Shown piece after piece: positions 1 to 7,798 of a stretch of DNA of 64,000 nucleotides; the first letter of the stretch is position 1, and each line of letters starts with the position of its first letter. The notes below the pieces were generated by a model. That model worked only from the letters and a program-made list of their open reading frames with translations, made no database searches and was not told the DNA's origin. The translations under genes and the position numbers were made by a program. This DNA comes from a virus: the IMG/VR virus record IMGVR_UViG_3300012271_000928, positions 62,001 through 126,000 of that record; one strand, 5' to 3'.

Positions 1-767
1 GACAGGATCTCTCCGCCCTTGATCACACCAGCTCCGTCCGGGACGAACCCCTTGGCATTGGTGGCCCCCTCGACCTCGAAGAAGCCGAACTCCGCATCAC
101 GCTTGCTGCGGATCACCTTCCCCTTGAACTTGACCTTGGTACCCCTGGCGGGGTCGTTGGTGTAGAGGTCCGCGAGGCTTGCGTCGATGTTGCCAAAGAG
201 CTTGAACATCTGACCCTCCTTAACCACGCTCAAGAGCATGGCGGGGCCCTTCTGGTTGGTCTTGGTCGAAATGACCGTACCCACCACCTCGTACACCCCC
301 TCAACCACCTCACCCATTACGGGCGCGTCATCCGAAGCGATGTCAGGTGCGTTGAGGTCGGTCCGCTCGAACTTGAGCTTCCGAGGATTGGGGAGCTGGC
401 CATCCGTGCGAAGCTTCGAGCTGGTCCAAGCCACCACGCCGGCCCGGTCGAGCAAGAAGTAGTAAACCTTCCCGTAGCGCTGCTGGACGATGGCGATGGC
501 GCGCATGGACTTGCGGTTGTACCCCTTGATCTTGCGGGCCCAGTTCTCGGACTCCGTGGGGTACTGATTCTCCTTGAGCGCATAATCCAACGCGGTCCGA
601 CCCTGAGCCGGGGAGTCGTAGAGACCCTCCCGATACTTGGCCGCCGTGAACATGGCCCGCATGAAATCAAACGCGATCTTGCTACGCGTCGCCTGGACCG
701 CCTTCAAGGTTGAGGAGAAGGCCGGGACGGCAGCGAGTCGGGTCAGAAGCATAGACAGAGAATTCAT
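1..767 (-). CDS. Unknown protein, 3' end cut by window edge
   Basis: An open frame of 255 codons starts at an ATG at 767 (MNSLSMLLTRLAAVP...) and runs off the left edge without a stop. Third positions are GC-rich and no competing frame has comparable codon use. The C-terminal part seen here (about residues 150-245) alternates short hydrophobic strands with charged turns, including VKFKGKVIRSK and FGFFEVEG, and could be a small beta-barrel such as an OB fold; that is only an impression. It lies 21 bp downstream of the actin-like gene. No family is recognised. Confidence 0.7.
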   Translation of the reverse strand, partial: MNSLSMLLTRLAAVPAFSSTLKAVQATRSKIAFDFMRAMFTAAKYREGLYDSPAQGRTALDYALKENQYPTESENWARKIKGYNRKSMRAIAIVQQRYGKVYYFLLDRAGVVAWTSSKLRTDGQLPNPRKLKFERTDLNAPDIASDDAPVMGEVVEGVYEVVGTVISTKTNQKGPAMLLSVVKEGQMFKLFGNIDASLADLYTNDPARGTKVKFKGKVIRSKRDAEFGFFEVEGATNAKGFVPDGAGVIKGGEIL

Positions 768-788
768 GGGGCAGCTCGTGTGTGGGTG

Positions 789-2054
789 TTAGGAATCTTG
801 CCTCGCCTGCACGAGCAGTCCCTCGGCCACAGCCGTCATGGGGTTGCTCGCGCGACGAACCTCGCTGATCTCCAGCGGGAAACGCTTGCGGTGCTTCTTG
901 TCAAAGACAGACTCGAAGACCTCGATGAAGCCGTCGGGGAGGCTCGTACCTCCAGAGACGACGATCGGGATGGCCGTCAGCTCCGTGTCGGACTGCTCGG
1001 CCTTGAACTGCTTGGCGATGTGCTTGAGCGCGTAGTTAATCAGGGACTTGTAGTACACGACCAAAGCCTCCTGCTCGCGGCCCACAGGGGCAGCCAAGTT
1101 GATGCCCTTCTCCTTGATCGTACACATGCGCGAGGCCGTCGTGCCGAGAGCCTGCGCCGACTGTGCGTCAATCCAGTCGCCGCCGCGCGCGAGCGAGAAC
1201 TCCATGATCGGAAGGGTCTGGTAGGACAGGGCGATGTTGACCATGCCCGAGCCGAAGCTGATGCCGATACCCGAGAAGGTCTCCTTGGCACACTCAGCGT
1301 AGATGATGGCCATCGCCTCGTTGCCCGAGATCGCCGTGTACCCCAGCTCCTCCAGGATGCGCTCGAAAGCCGCCTCGTGGTAAACCACGTCCCTCTCCGG
1401 AGCATCCACCGGGGACGCCGGGATCGAGTAGTAGCACACCTCGTCCTCGACCTGCGGCTTGCCCAGTACGCCCTCGATCATGATGGAGAGCACCTCCAAC
1501 GCATCATGCTCCGACGCCGAGATGAGGCCTTGCGCCAGCGGACGGCGCGCCTCACGCTTGAAGAGGTTGGCGAGCTGAAGCGCGTCATCACCCAGGATCA
1601 GGATGTGGTCCTCGTACTCCACGAAGGTCGTGCCTCCGAGCTGGAGCTTGGCCTTGGCGTCCAGGTCCAGGTCCAGGAACGCATCGCGCGTTCGGCTGGT
1701 GACCACGCCCTCTTCGGACTGCACCGCGCTCACGATGTTCATGGTCCCGATGTCCAGACCCTTGCCAAAGAAGATCTTGGCAGAGGTGGGCGCAGAGGTG
1801 GGCGGGATGAGCGTGGTCTTTCTGTCTTCGGTCATGTCTGTACTCCCAAGTTTCTCGGGGGCCGGAGTGTCATCACCCGGCTCCGCTGTATGGTAGACCT
1901 GAGGCTCGGTCAAAAGCTCAAGGTCCCACTCACCCATGCGACGTCGCACAGTTGAGGAGCTGCACCCTAGCACAGCTTGGATCTCTCGTACAGTCATTCC
2001 TTGTTTGACGAGACGCGTCAAGCGTTGTTTGGTGATGTCCAGCTTTTTAGCCAT
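789..2054 (-). CDS. Actin/ParM-like ATPase with N-terminal helix-turn-helix
   Basis: A 421-residue protein. Residues about 8-42 (RLTRLVKQGMTVREIQAVLG, then CSSSTVRRRM) look like a resolvase/Hin-type helix-turn-helix. From about residue 94 it has the Hsp70/actin ATPase signatures in order: phosphate-1 GLDIGTMN (99-106), phosphate-2 GISFGSGMVN (264-273) and an adenosine-type motif VVSGGTSLPDG (365-375). Phage and plasmid actins of this fold make filaments that move or segregate DNA, usually with a separate DNA-binding adaptor; here the adaptor-like domain is fused. An internal ATG at 1835 (codon 74) follows GGGAG by 7 nt, a better ribosome site than the weak GAG before the first ATG, so two forms or a shorter true protein are possible. 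The fold is well supported; filament formation and the DNA target are inferred. Confidence 0.75.
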   Translation of the reverse strand: MAKKLDITKQRLTRLVKQGMTVREIQAVLGCSSSTVRRRMGEWDLELLTEPQVYHTAEPGDDTPAPEKLGSTDMTEDRKTTLIPPTSAPTSAKIFFGKGLDIGTMNIVSAVQSEEGVVTSRTRDAFLDLDLDAKAKLQLGGTTFVEYEDHILILGDDALQLANLFKREARRPLAQGLISASEHDALEVLSIMIEGVLGKPQVEDEVCYYSIPASPVDAPERDVVYHEAAFERILEELGYTAISGNEAMAIIYAECAKETFSGIGISFGSGMVNIALSYQTLPIMEFSLARGGDWIDAQSAQALGTTASRMCTIKEKGINLAAPVGREQEALVVYYKSLINYALKHIAKQFKAEQSDTELTAIPIVVSGGTSLPDGFIEVFESVFDKKHRKRFPLEISEVRRASNPMTAVAEGLLVQARQDS

Positions 2055-2094
2055 GTCTGCGTCTCGAAGCTCGGTCTGAGTCTACCGACCTCAA

Positions 2095-2112
2095 GGCATT
2101 AAAAGATCACCA
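2095..2112 (-). promoter_or_regulatory. Candidate phage promoter motif (weak copy)
   Basis: On the minus strand the intergenic gap before the actin-like gene reads TGGTGATCTTTTAATGCC, 41 nt upstream of its ATG. It resembles better copies at 6742-6760, 21664-21682 and 41521-41539, but lacks the clear TTTATA core. Confidence 0.3.
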
Positions 2113-2123
2113 CGGGGGCGCGC

Positions 2124-2834
2124 TCAATCCTTCCGAGCTTTACGCAGCGCCGCAAGTGCGGCTGCCGCGTCTGCTACCCCCGACGACGACCCCTCCTCCT
2201 GCTTGCTGTTCACGGTCCCGGAGAGCTTGGAGCCCGAAGACCGAATCTTGGACGGCAGGTAAATCGGTACCTCATCGTCGTCGTCGTCGTCGTCTTCGTA
2301 ATCGTCTTTCGCCTTGGTGCGCTTCGGATCAACCACGTGACCGCTCGCCACCGGATTGACCGAGATGCCCTTCTCAAGAAGCTCCTTGAGTTGAGCCAGC
2401 ATCTCCCCCTGAGAGACCAGAAGCTCTCGGGTCATCTGCTGGAGGTCGTCATTGCGTGTCTGGAGGTCCTCCTGGCGATTCTGAGCGCCTTGAGGTCCCT
2501 CACCCGACTCCGTAGTCGCGTGGGGAGTTGTAGCGGCGCTAACGGGAGAGGAAGAGACAGGACGCGCGGGCGGGCTCGCGGGCGGGCTCGCGCGCCTGTA
2601 CGTACGCGTGGGCTTGGGCGCGACACGAGAAGACGCCCTCGGCTGGTGCTCAAGCGCGGTCTGAACGCGAACGCGCGTCACGTGACCCTGACGGTACGCG
2701 TCCTGGAGGTCGAGGCTTCTATGAGCCAGGACGCTACTCAACGGAATCTCCGTGTCGTACGGGACGGTAACGCCGAGGTCCTTGATCGTGTGACCCCCCA
2801 CGACCTCTCCACGGATGATGATCTGCTGTAGCAT
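2124..2834 (-). CDS. Acidic-tail coiled-coil protein, function unknown
   Basis: A 236-residue protein starting at an ATG 5-6 nt after GGAGG. Residues 1-60 look like a compact beta-rich domain (MLQQIIIRGEVVGGHTIKDL). A low-complexity Pro/Ser/Ala/Arg linker follows (about 65-105), then a predicted coiled coil (about 115-155, QEDLQTRNDDLQQMTRELL), an acidic run of Asp (about 178-188) encoded by GTC/GTC-type repeats, and an Ala-rich basic tail. It sits in the virion-protein region, so a structural or assembly role is plausible, but no family is recognised. Confidence 0.7.
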   Translation of the reverse strand: MLQQIIIRGEVVGGHTIKDLGVTVPYDTEIPLSSVLAHRSLDLQDAYRQGHVTRVRVQTALEHQPRASSRVAPKPTRTYRRASPPASPPARPVSSSPVSAATTPHATTESGEGPQGAQNRQEDLQTRNDDLQQMTRELLVSQGEMLAQLKELLEKGISVNPVASGHVVDPKRTKAKDDYEDDDDDDDEVPIYLPSKIRSSGSKLSGTVNSKQEEGSSSGVADAAAALAALRKARKD

Positions 2835-2844
2835 GTGAGCCTCC

Positions 2845-3345
2845 TCAACGGTTGTACTTCTTACCTACCACGCCAAACCGAGACGCCACACGTTGGCGAG
2901 TCATCTCCAGAGCTTGGGCCGATATGATCTTGAGCGCACGCTGAGCGCCGCGCTCAATGAAATTCTTACCTTCAAAGCCCGGATGTTTCCAGGCTCCTGA
3001 CCTCATAGAGGCCTGTGTCGCAGTTCGGAACACCACCTGTCCGTTGTCCGTGACGATCGGGATCGGCCGGCGCGCCTTGGTCAAGTGTGTCATCTGGTAC
3101 GCCTTGACCCCGTTGTTCAGGTAACTCGCAGCGGGGTGTGAGGAACGGATGATGATCTGACCACCACGGACCTCCGACTCGAACGACGACAAGAGGTCGC
3201 TTGGTACCGACTTGAAGGCGGTACGGCGGATCTCAGCCTTGACCTCCCGGAGGGCCGTGTCGGCGGCCTTCTCCAAGAAGCTCTTCGAGAGGGACGATGT
3301 ATCGCGCAGTGGGGCCTCGGGCCTGGAGCGTTCGTTGTCGGGCAC
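2845..3345 (-). CDS. HK97 gp10-like neck/tail-completion protein
   Basis: A 166-residue protein started by GTG after a strong AAGGAGG. The central SHPAASYLNNG segment and the C-terminal part (RSGAWKHPGFEGKNFIERG, then an amphipathic helix) have the pattern of the HK97 gp10/minor tail family, in which a W-x-H-P-G-x-x-x-x-x-F segment precedes the last helix. Such proteins sit at the head-tail junction or tail terminus. Size and position among virion genes agree. The assignment rests on motif pattern, not on a search. Confidence 0.5.
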   Translation of the reverse strand: MPDNERSRPEAPLRDTSSLSKSFLEKAADTALREVKAEIRRTAFKSVPSDLLSSFESEVRGGQIIIRSSHPAASYLNNGVKAYQMTHLTKARRPIPIVTDNGQVVFRTATQASMRSGAWKHPGFEGKNFIERGAQRALKIISAQALEMTRQRVASRFGVVGKKYNR

Positions 3346-3426
3346 GGGGAGCCTCCTTGACCGTGCCCACTACCCGTGAGTACGCGGCCTGTATGCTTAG
3401 TAGGTGTCGGTACTCAGGAGACTCCA

Positions 3427-4023
3427 TCATCCCAGCTCCGGATACGGGCTCAGGCCCAGCCCTTCACGATGCGCTTGCACCGCACGCAGCAACATCTTGG
3501 CGTTGGCTTTTCCCAGGGACACCTTGACCTCCTGAGTGCCTTCGCACGTCCCATCCGAGATGAAGTTCACCACAGGCACACCCCAGTCTCGAACCTTGTT
3601 GTAAGCACGCTCCGCATGCGACTCCAAAGTCTCCAGGATGATCACGTCATAATGGCGACCACGCAGACGCTCATCCCAGCTTCGATGCAGTACCGAGGAG
3701 AACGTTAGATTCTGCGTCTCGCTCCCCATGTACGTCGGGATGGCATAGATCGGCGTAGGAGCCACGTAAGCTACCCGAAAGCCCTCTTGAGACAGTTGCC
3801 GAGACGCGTAGCTGTAGCCCGCCCTTCGACCCAACGACACATGCAAGCGTCGTCCTCGGCCGCGCACGTACTCTACGTGGTCTGAGAAGACCGTCTCGCC
3901 CCGCGCGAAGGCTTCCAGGAGCAGCACGAGTCGATCGCCCTGGTTCGGGGTATTAAGCCGAAAACGCAACGTCGGCTCGTGGATACCCTCCAACTCACCT
4001 ATGACCCAACGCGGAATAAGCAC
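3427..4023 (-). CDS. Unknown protein
   Basis: A 198-residue protein; the first codon is GTG, preceded by GAGGT. It looks globular, alpha/beta, with hydrophobic strands such as YDVIILETLESH and VPVVNFISDGT. No catalytic motif or membrane segment is seen. It lies 8 bp after the small gene at 4032-4328 and before the neck gene, so it may belong to the same transcript. Confidence 0.65.
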   Translation of the reverse strand: MLIPRWVIGELEGIHEPTLRFRLNTPNQGDRLVLLLEAFARGETVFSDHVEYVRGRGRRLHVSLGRRAGYSYASRQLSQEGFRVAYVAPTPIYAIPTYMGSETQNLTFSSVLHRSWDERLRGRHYDVIILETLESHAERAYNKVRDWGVPVVNFISDGTCEGTQEVKVSLGKANAKMLLRAVQAHREGLGLSPYPELG

Positions 4024-4031
4024 TACCTACC

Positions 4032-4328
4032 TCACTTATCGTCGACCAGATCCATGGATTTGGCCACGTCAATGACAATCCTGTTCAGAGCAGGGTACAT
4101 CTTGTCGTCTTCCAAGTCGATCTTGCCGCCCAGCTCTTCTTTGAGTTCGGAGCGAACGCGCACGAAGAACAGCTCGGGCGCGTCATCTACGCCGAGCTGC
4201 TGAGTCGTCATCTCTCCAATCATCTTGTCGATGGACTCTTTGGGATCGAACGCGTCGTCGTCCGCAGCGTCGAGGAGGTTGGTGTATGCAGCCGCCACGC
4301 GGCGGGCCAGTCGGATTTGCTTCTTCAT
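4032..4328 (-). CDS. Small acidic protein with LARRVAxAY N-terminal motif
   Basis: A 98-residue acidic protein. It begins MKKQIRLARRVAAAYTNLL; the LARRVAAAY part recurs in variant form near the termini of at least five other small proteins here (genes at 17399, 18192, 37006, 40292 and 41192), in otherwise unrelated sequence. The rest is helical and acidic (DLEDDK, SMDLVDDK). Function unknown. Confidence 0.6.
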   Translation of the reverse strand: MKKQIRLARRVAAAYTNLLDAADDDAFDPKESIDKMIGEMTTQQLGVDDAPELFFVRVRSELKEELGGKIDLEDDKMYPALNRIVIDVAKSMDLVDDK

Positions 4329-4351
4329 CAGTCTCTCAAGGTTGAGGTCAG

Positions 4352-5338
4352 TTAGTGGATCATCAGTTGCGGTTTGGGATGCCAGTTACGCGAGAGTTGA
4401 TGAGAGCAGGGAAGCACGGTCTCTAAAAGAATCGACAGGGCCTCCCCGGACTTGATCTCACTACCGCTAAAACGCACCACACTATACCCCCTCGCCAAGA
4501 ACGACTGATCACTCTGAGTGTCTGATGCCGCCTTAATCCGAGGATCTATAAACACAGTATCAAGACCGTGGAAGGCTTCCCCGTCGCACTGAACAACGAC
4601 CACACGACCGGAAGCATCACAGAGCTGTAAATCGGCTTCCCAAATTTGACGGTCGATTCCCGTGCCAAAAGTATACCAAGCGTTTCGTCTCCGAATTGAA
4701 ACGCCCTCGCCTGCCAACTGCCCCACCAACAGAGCTTCCAAGCTTGACGGTCCGGTTAACCGTTGGAAGTGTTCCACACGGCCTTCCGTAGACAGCGTGT
4801 CCCACCACCTACGAAAACCGACGTGGGCGGCTCGAATAGACCGACGATTCCCCCGAGACACAACTGCGCAATAGGCTTCTTCGTCGTAAACGGTCAAAAA
4901 CAGGGCACGGGCTTGGGAGTACCCCAACCCGAACTGAGACATGGCATACCTAACCCCTTCCCGTGATACCACGTCCGCCACCGCGCGAGCAGATAGCGTA
5001 CCAGGATGGAGACCCTCAAAGGTCTCAAAGAGGTACTCGATACTCAAAGGCTTCCAGGCCTCATACGACCTCTTGCTCATCTGGGAGCCTACAGAAACGC
5101 AGCGAGGGCACCTCTTCGCTTGAGAGCCCTTTTTGTCATAGACCTCCCAAACCGATCCACATTTCCGGCAAGTGAGTTGACACCGATACCCCGTCTTCCA
5201 CGCATCCCACGACTCTCGCAAAACCACATGCGCCTCGTCAGTGGCGCAACTGATGTGGTTAATCCACGAATACACGCTTTTGACATGAGCGCCACAAGCT
5301 CCGCAAGAAGCGGGGAAGATGTGATAGGTGTTCTGCAT
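4352..5338 (-). CDS. Free-standing Vsr-like (EDxHD-type) homing endonuclease
   Basis: A 328-residue protein. The ATG at 5338 lies one base after the TGA of the upstream gene; a longer frame exists but would overlap that gene deeply. Residues 12-80 carry cysteine pairs of one or two zinc ribbons (CGAC at 12-15; CQLTCRKC at 53-60; CPRC at 77-80). The C-terminal 100 residues have the Vsr/DUF559-type nuclease pattern: E234, D236, VVVQCDGEAFH (about 247-257), a later D, then GYSVVRFSGSEI. Free-standing endonucleases of this type invade phage genes lacking them. The same family stands between the intein halves at 10702-11646. The target site is unknown. Confidence 0.7.
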   Translation of the reverse strand: MQNTYHIFPASCGACGAHVKSVYSWINHISCATDEAHVVLRESWDAWKTGYRCQLTCRKCGSVWEVYDKKGSQAKRCPRCVSVGSQMSKRSYEAWKPLSIEYLFETFEGLHPGTLSARAVADVVSREGVRYAMSQFGLGYSQARALFLTVYDEEAYCAVVSRGNRRSIRAAHVGFRRWWDTLSTEGRVEHFQRLTGPSSLEALLVGQLAGEGVSIRRRNAWYTFGTGIDRQIWEADLQLCDASGRVVVVQCDGEAFHGLDTVFIDPRIKAASDTQSDQSFLARGYSVVRFSGSEIKSGEALSILLETVLPCSHQLSRNWHPKPQLMIH

Positions 5339-5339
5339 A

Positions 5340-6698
5340 TCAATACATGATATTGGACCAGACCGGTGTTCGGCCGCGCTCTTCGATGCCCTCAGGCGGC
5401 TCGTCCGTACAGTCGTCGCCCGTCTTGTCCGTGATCTGCGGGTAACGCACTGCGTCATCCGAGTCATCCCAAAGCCACGGGCGCGTCTCGGGGAAAGCCA
5501 GGGCATCGGTACCCGTCACAGGAACCTTGTACCGGATATCGTGCCGGTCGAGGAGGTTCACAGAGAAGTGCTGCTGGAGCACGTTACCTCGGTTGGTCGG
5601 CATACGTACCGCTCCAATCGAGTAACGGTCACCGTTGAGCTTGACGAAGAAGTCACGCTGGCTCAAGAGAGGCCGAGGGCCCGTCCAGACGTCATAGCGC
5701 ATCTCTTCGTAACGACCACGATCCGTCTGACGGAGCGTACGCTCGGTGTCGGGCGGAACAAGGAGCTGCTCGTAAGGACCCTCGTAACCCCCAAGAATTC
5801 CAGTGCCGAAACAGCCGGGGCAGTTGTTACGAGGATGGGGGTCGTCCGCATCCTGGCGACAGCCGCACGGCACGCCCTGGTACTTGTGGATGAAGAGCTT
5901 GACGCGCTCTCCGCCCTGATCAATCAGCCAGCGGTTGCGACGGATCGCCTCTCGCCAAATGTAGTCCAGATTCTCCATCTGATGGATGTGGCGCGATTCC
6001 GTCCACTCAAGGGGCGTCTCCTTCGTTTGGAGATCCCAGGAGTCCACACCAACTGTCGTGATCCGCCAGAACGCACGCTTGAACAGATCCGTACGCAGGT
6101 GGTTGGTGTTGTAGGTGTAGTCGACCGTCACCGTGGAGCCCGGAAAGGGCAGCACGGGCTCAATGCGCTCATTGGTCCGTACGTCGTAGGTATAGGCCGT
6201 CTGAAGCTGAACCTCACCCGTCTCCCCGAAGACGCGTGCGGGCCGAACCTGCACGCCGTCTATCGTCACGATCACGTCGTCGGAGCTGTTCGCCGGGAGC
6301 CGGGGCTGTCCCGGCTGCATGATTGGGAAGTTAGCCGTCTTGAACGTCCAGTTGTCCGCCTCGTCCCCTCGGGAGAGGAAGCTCCCCGAAACATCCTCGC
6401 CCACCACCGTCTGCTGCGTCGTCGCGTCCCTGTAGTACGTCGCCCCGATTGGGTTGATGTTGAGACGCTCGAACGGGCCAAACTCGGAGTCGAAGCTCCG
6501 GTAGATGTTGACCCCCAGGATCGTGAATCGGCCGTTGTTCGGCAAGAGCGCGGGCGCATCCCAGTACAGATCCACGGTCGGGAACGCATCATCTGCGTCG
6601 AACGCGTACTGCACGTTGAAGTTCAACGGCTGTACCGGGAAGTCGGGATTGACCCGCTCCTTAACCGTTGTCCTTCTATCTCGGGGTCCTGCGGCCAT
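5340..6698 (-). CDS. Large virion protein with internal zinc-binding segment
   Basis: A 452-residue protein starting at an ATG after a gap that holds a promoter-like motif. It is rich in beta-strand sequence (about residues 30-200; VTIDGVQVRPARVFGETGEVQL) as in fibronectin-like virion proteins. About residues 275-295 contain CGCRQDADDPHPRNNCPGC, a four-cysteine knuckle followed by FGTGILGGYEGPY. Such knuckles occur in baseplate or tail proteins of large phages. A structural role is inferred from composition and neighbours; the precise place in the virion is unknown. Confidence 0.6.
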   Translation of the reverse strand: MAAGPRDRRTTVKERVNPDFPVQPLNFNVQYAFDADDAFPTVDLYWDAPALLPNNGRFTILGVNIYRSFDSEFGPFERLNINPIGATYYRDATTQQTVVGEDVSGSFLSRGDEADNWTFKTANFPIMQPGQPRLPANSSDDVIVTIDGVQVRPARVFGETGEVQLQTAYTYDVRTNERIEPVLPFPGSTVTVDYTYNTNHLRTDLFKRAFWRITTVGVDSWDLQTKETPLEWTESRHIHQMENLDYIWREAIRRNRWLIDQGGERVKLFIHKYQGVPCGCRQDADDPHPRNNCPGCFGTGILGGYEGPYEQLLVPPDTERTLRQTDRGRYEEMRYDVWTGPRPLLSQRDFFVKLNGDRYSIGAVRMPTNRGNVLQQHFSVNLLDRHDIRYKVPVTGTDALAFPETRPWLWDDSDDAVRYPQITDKTGDDCTDEPPEGIEERGRTPVWSNIMY

Positions 6699-6741
6699 GC
6701 GCGGTGATCTCCAGGTGGGTTGGATCGAACACGACCACCGC

Positions 6742-6760
6742 GACTATAAAAGGATAACCA
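6742..6760 (-). promoter_or_regulatory. Candidate phage promoter motif
   Basis: Minus strand TGGTTATCCTTTTATAGTC, 44 nt upstream of the ATG at 6698. Near-copies lie 36 nt before the gene starting at 21628 and 60 nt before the one starting at 41461. The TTTATA core resembles the single-box late promoters of some large phages. Confidence 0.45.
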
Positions 6761-6765
6761 CGCGC

Positions 6766-7155
6766 TTACGCGCTCAGGCACGGCTCCAGGAAGTCCTCCT
6801 GAGACAGGCAGTAGGCGTAGCCGTGAGGATCAACCTGCAAGATGGCACCCACGAAGTGTGCCCCCGCCTCCATGATGAACAGGTCCGGCAAGTGGCTCAG
6901 GATGTGCTCCTGCTCCTCGTAGTCGTTATGAGGCCACACGTAGTGACACTCAGTCCCGTCCTCCTGAACCTCCACGATGAGAACGGTCTTGAGAGAGAAC
7001 ATCTCCTCCAACCACATGTAGAGGTCCTCAGAAGCACTCGACTCCGAGCGTAGACGCTTCTGCTTGTCCTTACCGATCGGCGTGTAGTGTACCGTGAATT
7101 CCGGGTGGGTTGGGGGTGAGAAACTGTAGAGCGTTTGAGGTCGCATCGTCCACAT
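6766..7155 (-). CDS. Unknown small protein
   Basis: A 129-residue acidic protein. The ATG at 7155 follows GAGGGG closely; a second ATG at 7146 is the alternative. It looks globular with several aromatic and His residues (TECHYVWPHNDYEEQEHIL, DPHGYAYCLSQEDF). No motif is recognised. Confidence 0.6.
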   Translation of the reverse strand: MWTMRPQTLYSFSPPTHPEFTVHYTPIGKDKQKRLRSESSASEDLYMWLEEMFSLKTVLIVEVQEDGTECHYVWPHNDYEEQEHILSHLPDLFIMEAGAHFVGAILQVDPHGYAYCLSQEDFLEPCLSA

Positions 7156-7236
7156 AATCCCCTCGCATTGCTGCTGGTTGCGGGTTGCTTCCGGAAGCTC
7201 AAGCTCCCTGGAACACCTACAGAGAGGATGAGTAGA

Positions 7237-7704
7237 TTAAGGCTCGAAGGCCACAGCATCGACAGGCTGACCCATCTCCTCCAAGCCCTCACACAGGGGG
7301 CAGTTGATACCGTGCTCCCAGCACACCTTGCCGGCTTGGTGTTTCGGAGAGCCCTCATGGCTACGCGCCGGAGCGGCTGGCCCGGCCGGACGACTCATCC
7401 CTACCCAGGTATCCCCACTCTCTATGCGCAGAAGAGACCAACGCCGACCGCCATAAACGAAAGTCCGACCCGAACGCTCCTGCGACTCCCACCACATCCG
7501 AATCGTAGCCAAGGAGGTGGTCTCCAGGCCCAAGGACTCATTGGCCTCGAACCTGAAATACAAGAACCATCCCGCCTCATAGCCGCTTGACGAGACACGC
7601 AGCTCTACGACCTCATGCGAGGTAAACAAGGGCGCACCGATGTGAGGTAAAAGCAGCTCCTCCAGGAAGTCTGACGTCCGGCTCACAGCCTCTCGCTCAT
7701 CCAT
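7237..7704 (-). CDS. Unknown protein with C-terminal Cys/His cluster
   Basis: A 155-residue protein. The N-terminal 100 residues look like a mixed alpha/beta domain. After a Pro/Ala linker the last 35 residues hold CWEHGINCPLC, a C-x(2)-H-x(3)-C-x(2)-C set that could bind one zinc ion. It is followed by a rho-independent-like terminator belonging to the next gene upstream in transcription (7746-7773). Function unknown. Confidence 0.6.
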   Translation of the reverse strand: MDEREAVSRTSDFLEELLLPHIGAPLFTSHEVVELRVSSSGYEAGWFLYFRFEANESLGLETTSLATIRMWWESQERSGRTFVYGGRRWSLLRIESGDTWVGMSRPAGPAAPARSHEGSPKHQAGKVCWEHGINCPLCEGLEEMGQPVDAVAFEP

Positions 7705-7745
7705 AACACACCTTCATACCCTTGTAACGTAGTAGACGTAAAATA

Positions 7746-7773
7746 CCCCTTGACGCTTGGTAGTGTCAAGGGG
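7746..7773 (-). terminator. Rho-independent terminator
   Basis: CCCCTTGAC (7746-7754) pairs perfectly with GTCAAGGGG (7765-7773) around a 10-nt loop. On the minus strand the stem is followed by TATTTT. It lies just downstream of the stop at 7799 and so ends the transcript of the tagged gene 7799-8608. Confidence 0.7.
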
Positions 7774-7798
7774 CATATACGTGGACCTCAAGAGAGAC

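Noticed and set aside
780-1955. Long plus-strand open frame opposite the actin-like gene (391 codons)
   Set aside because: It is the antisense shadow of a gene with recognised ATPase motifs. Long antisense frames are expected with this codon bias; there is no ribosome site and the product is low-complexity.
5328-6707. Plus-strand frame of 459 codons opposite a virion gene
   Set aside because: It mirrors the minus-strand virion gene almost end to end and has an Arg/Val/His-rich product typical of antisense frames.
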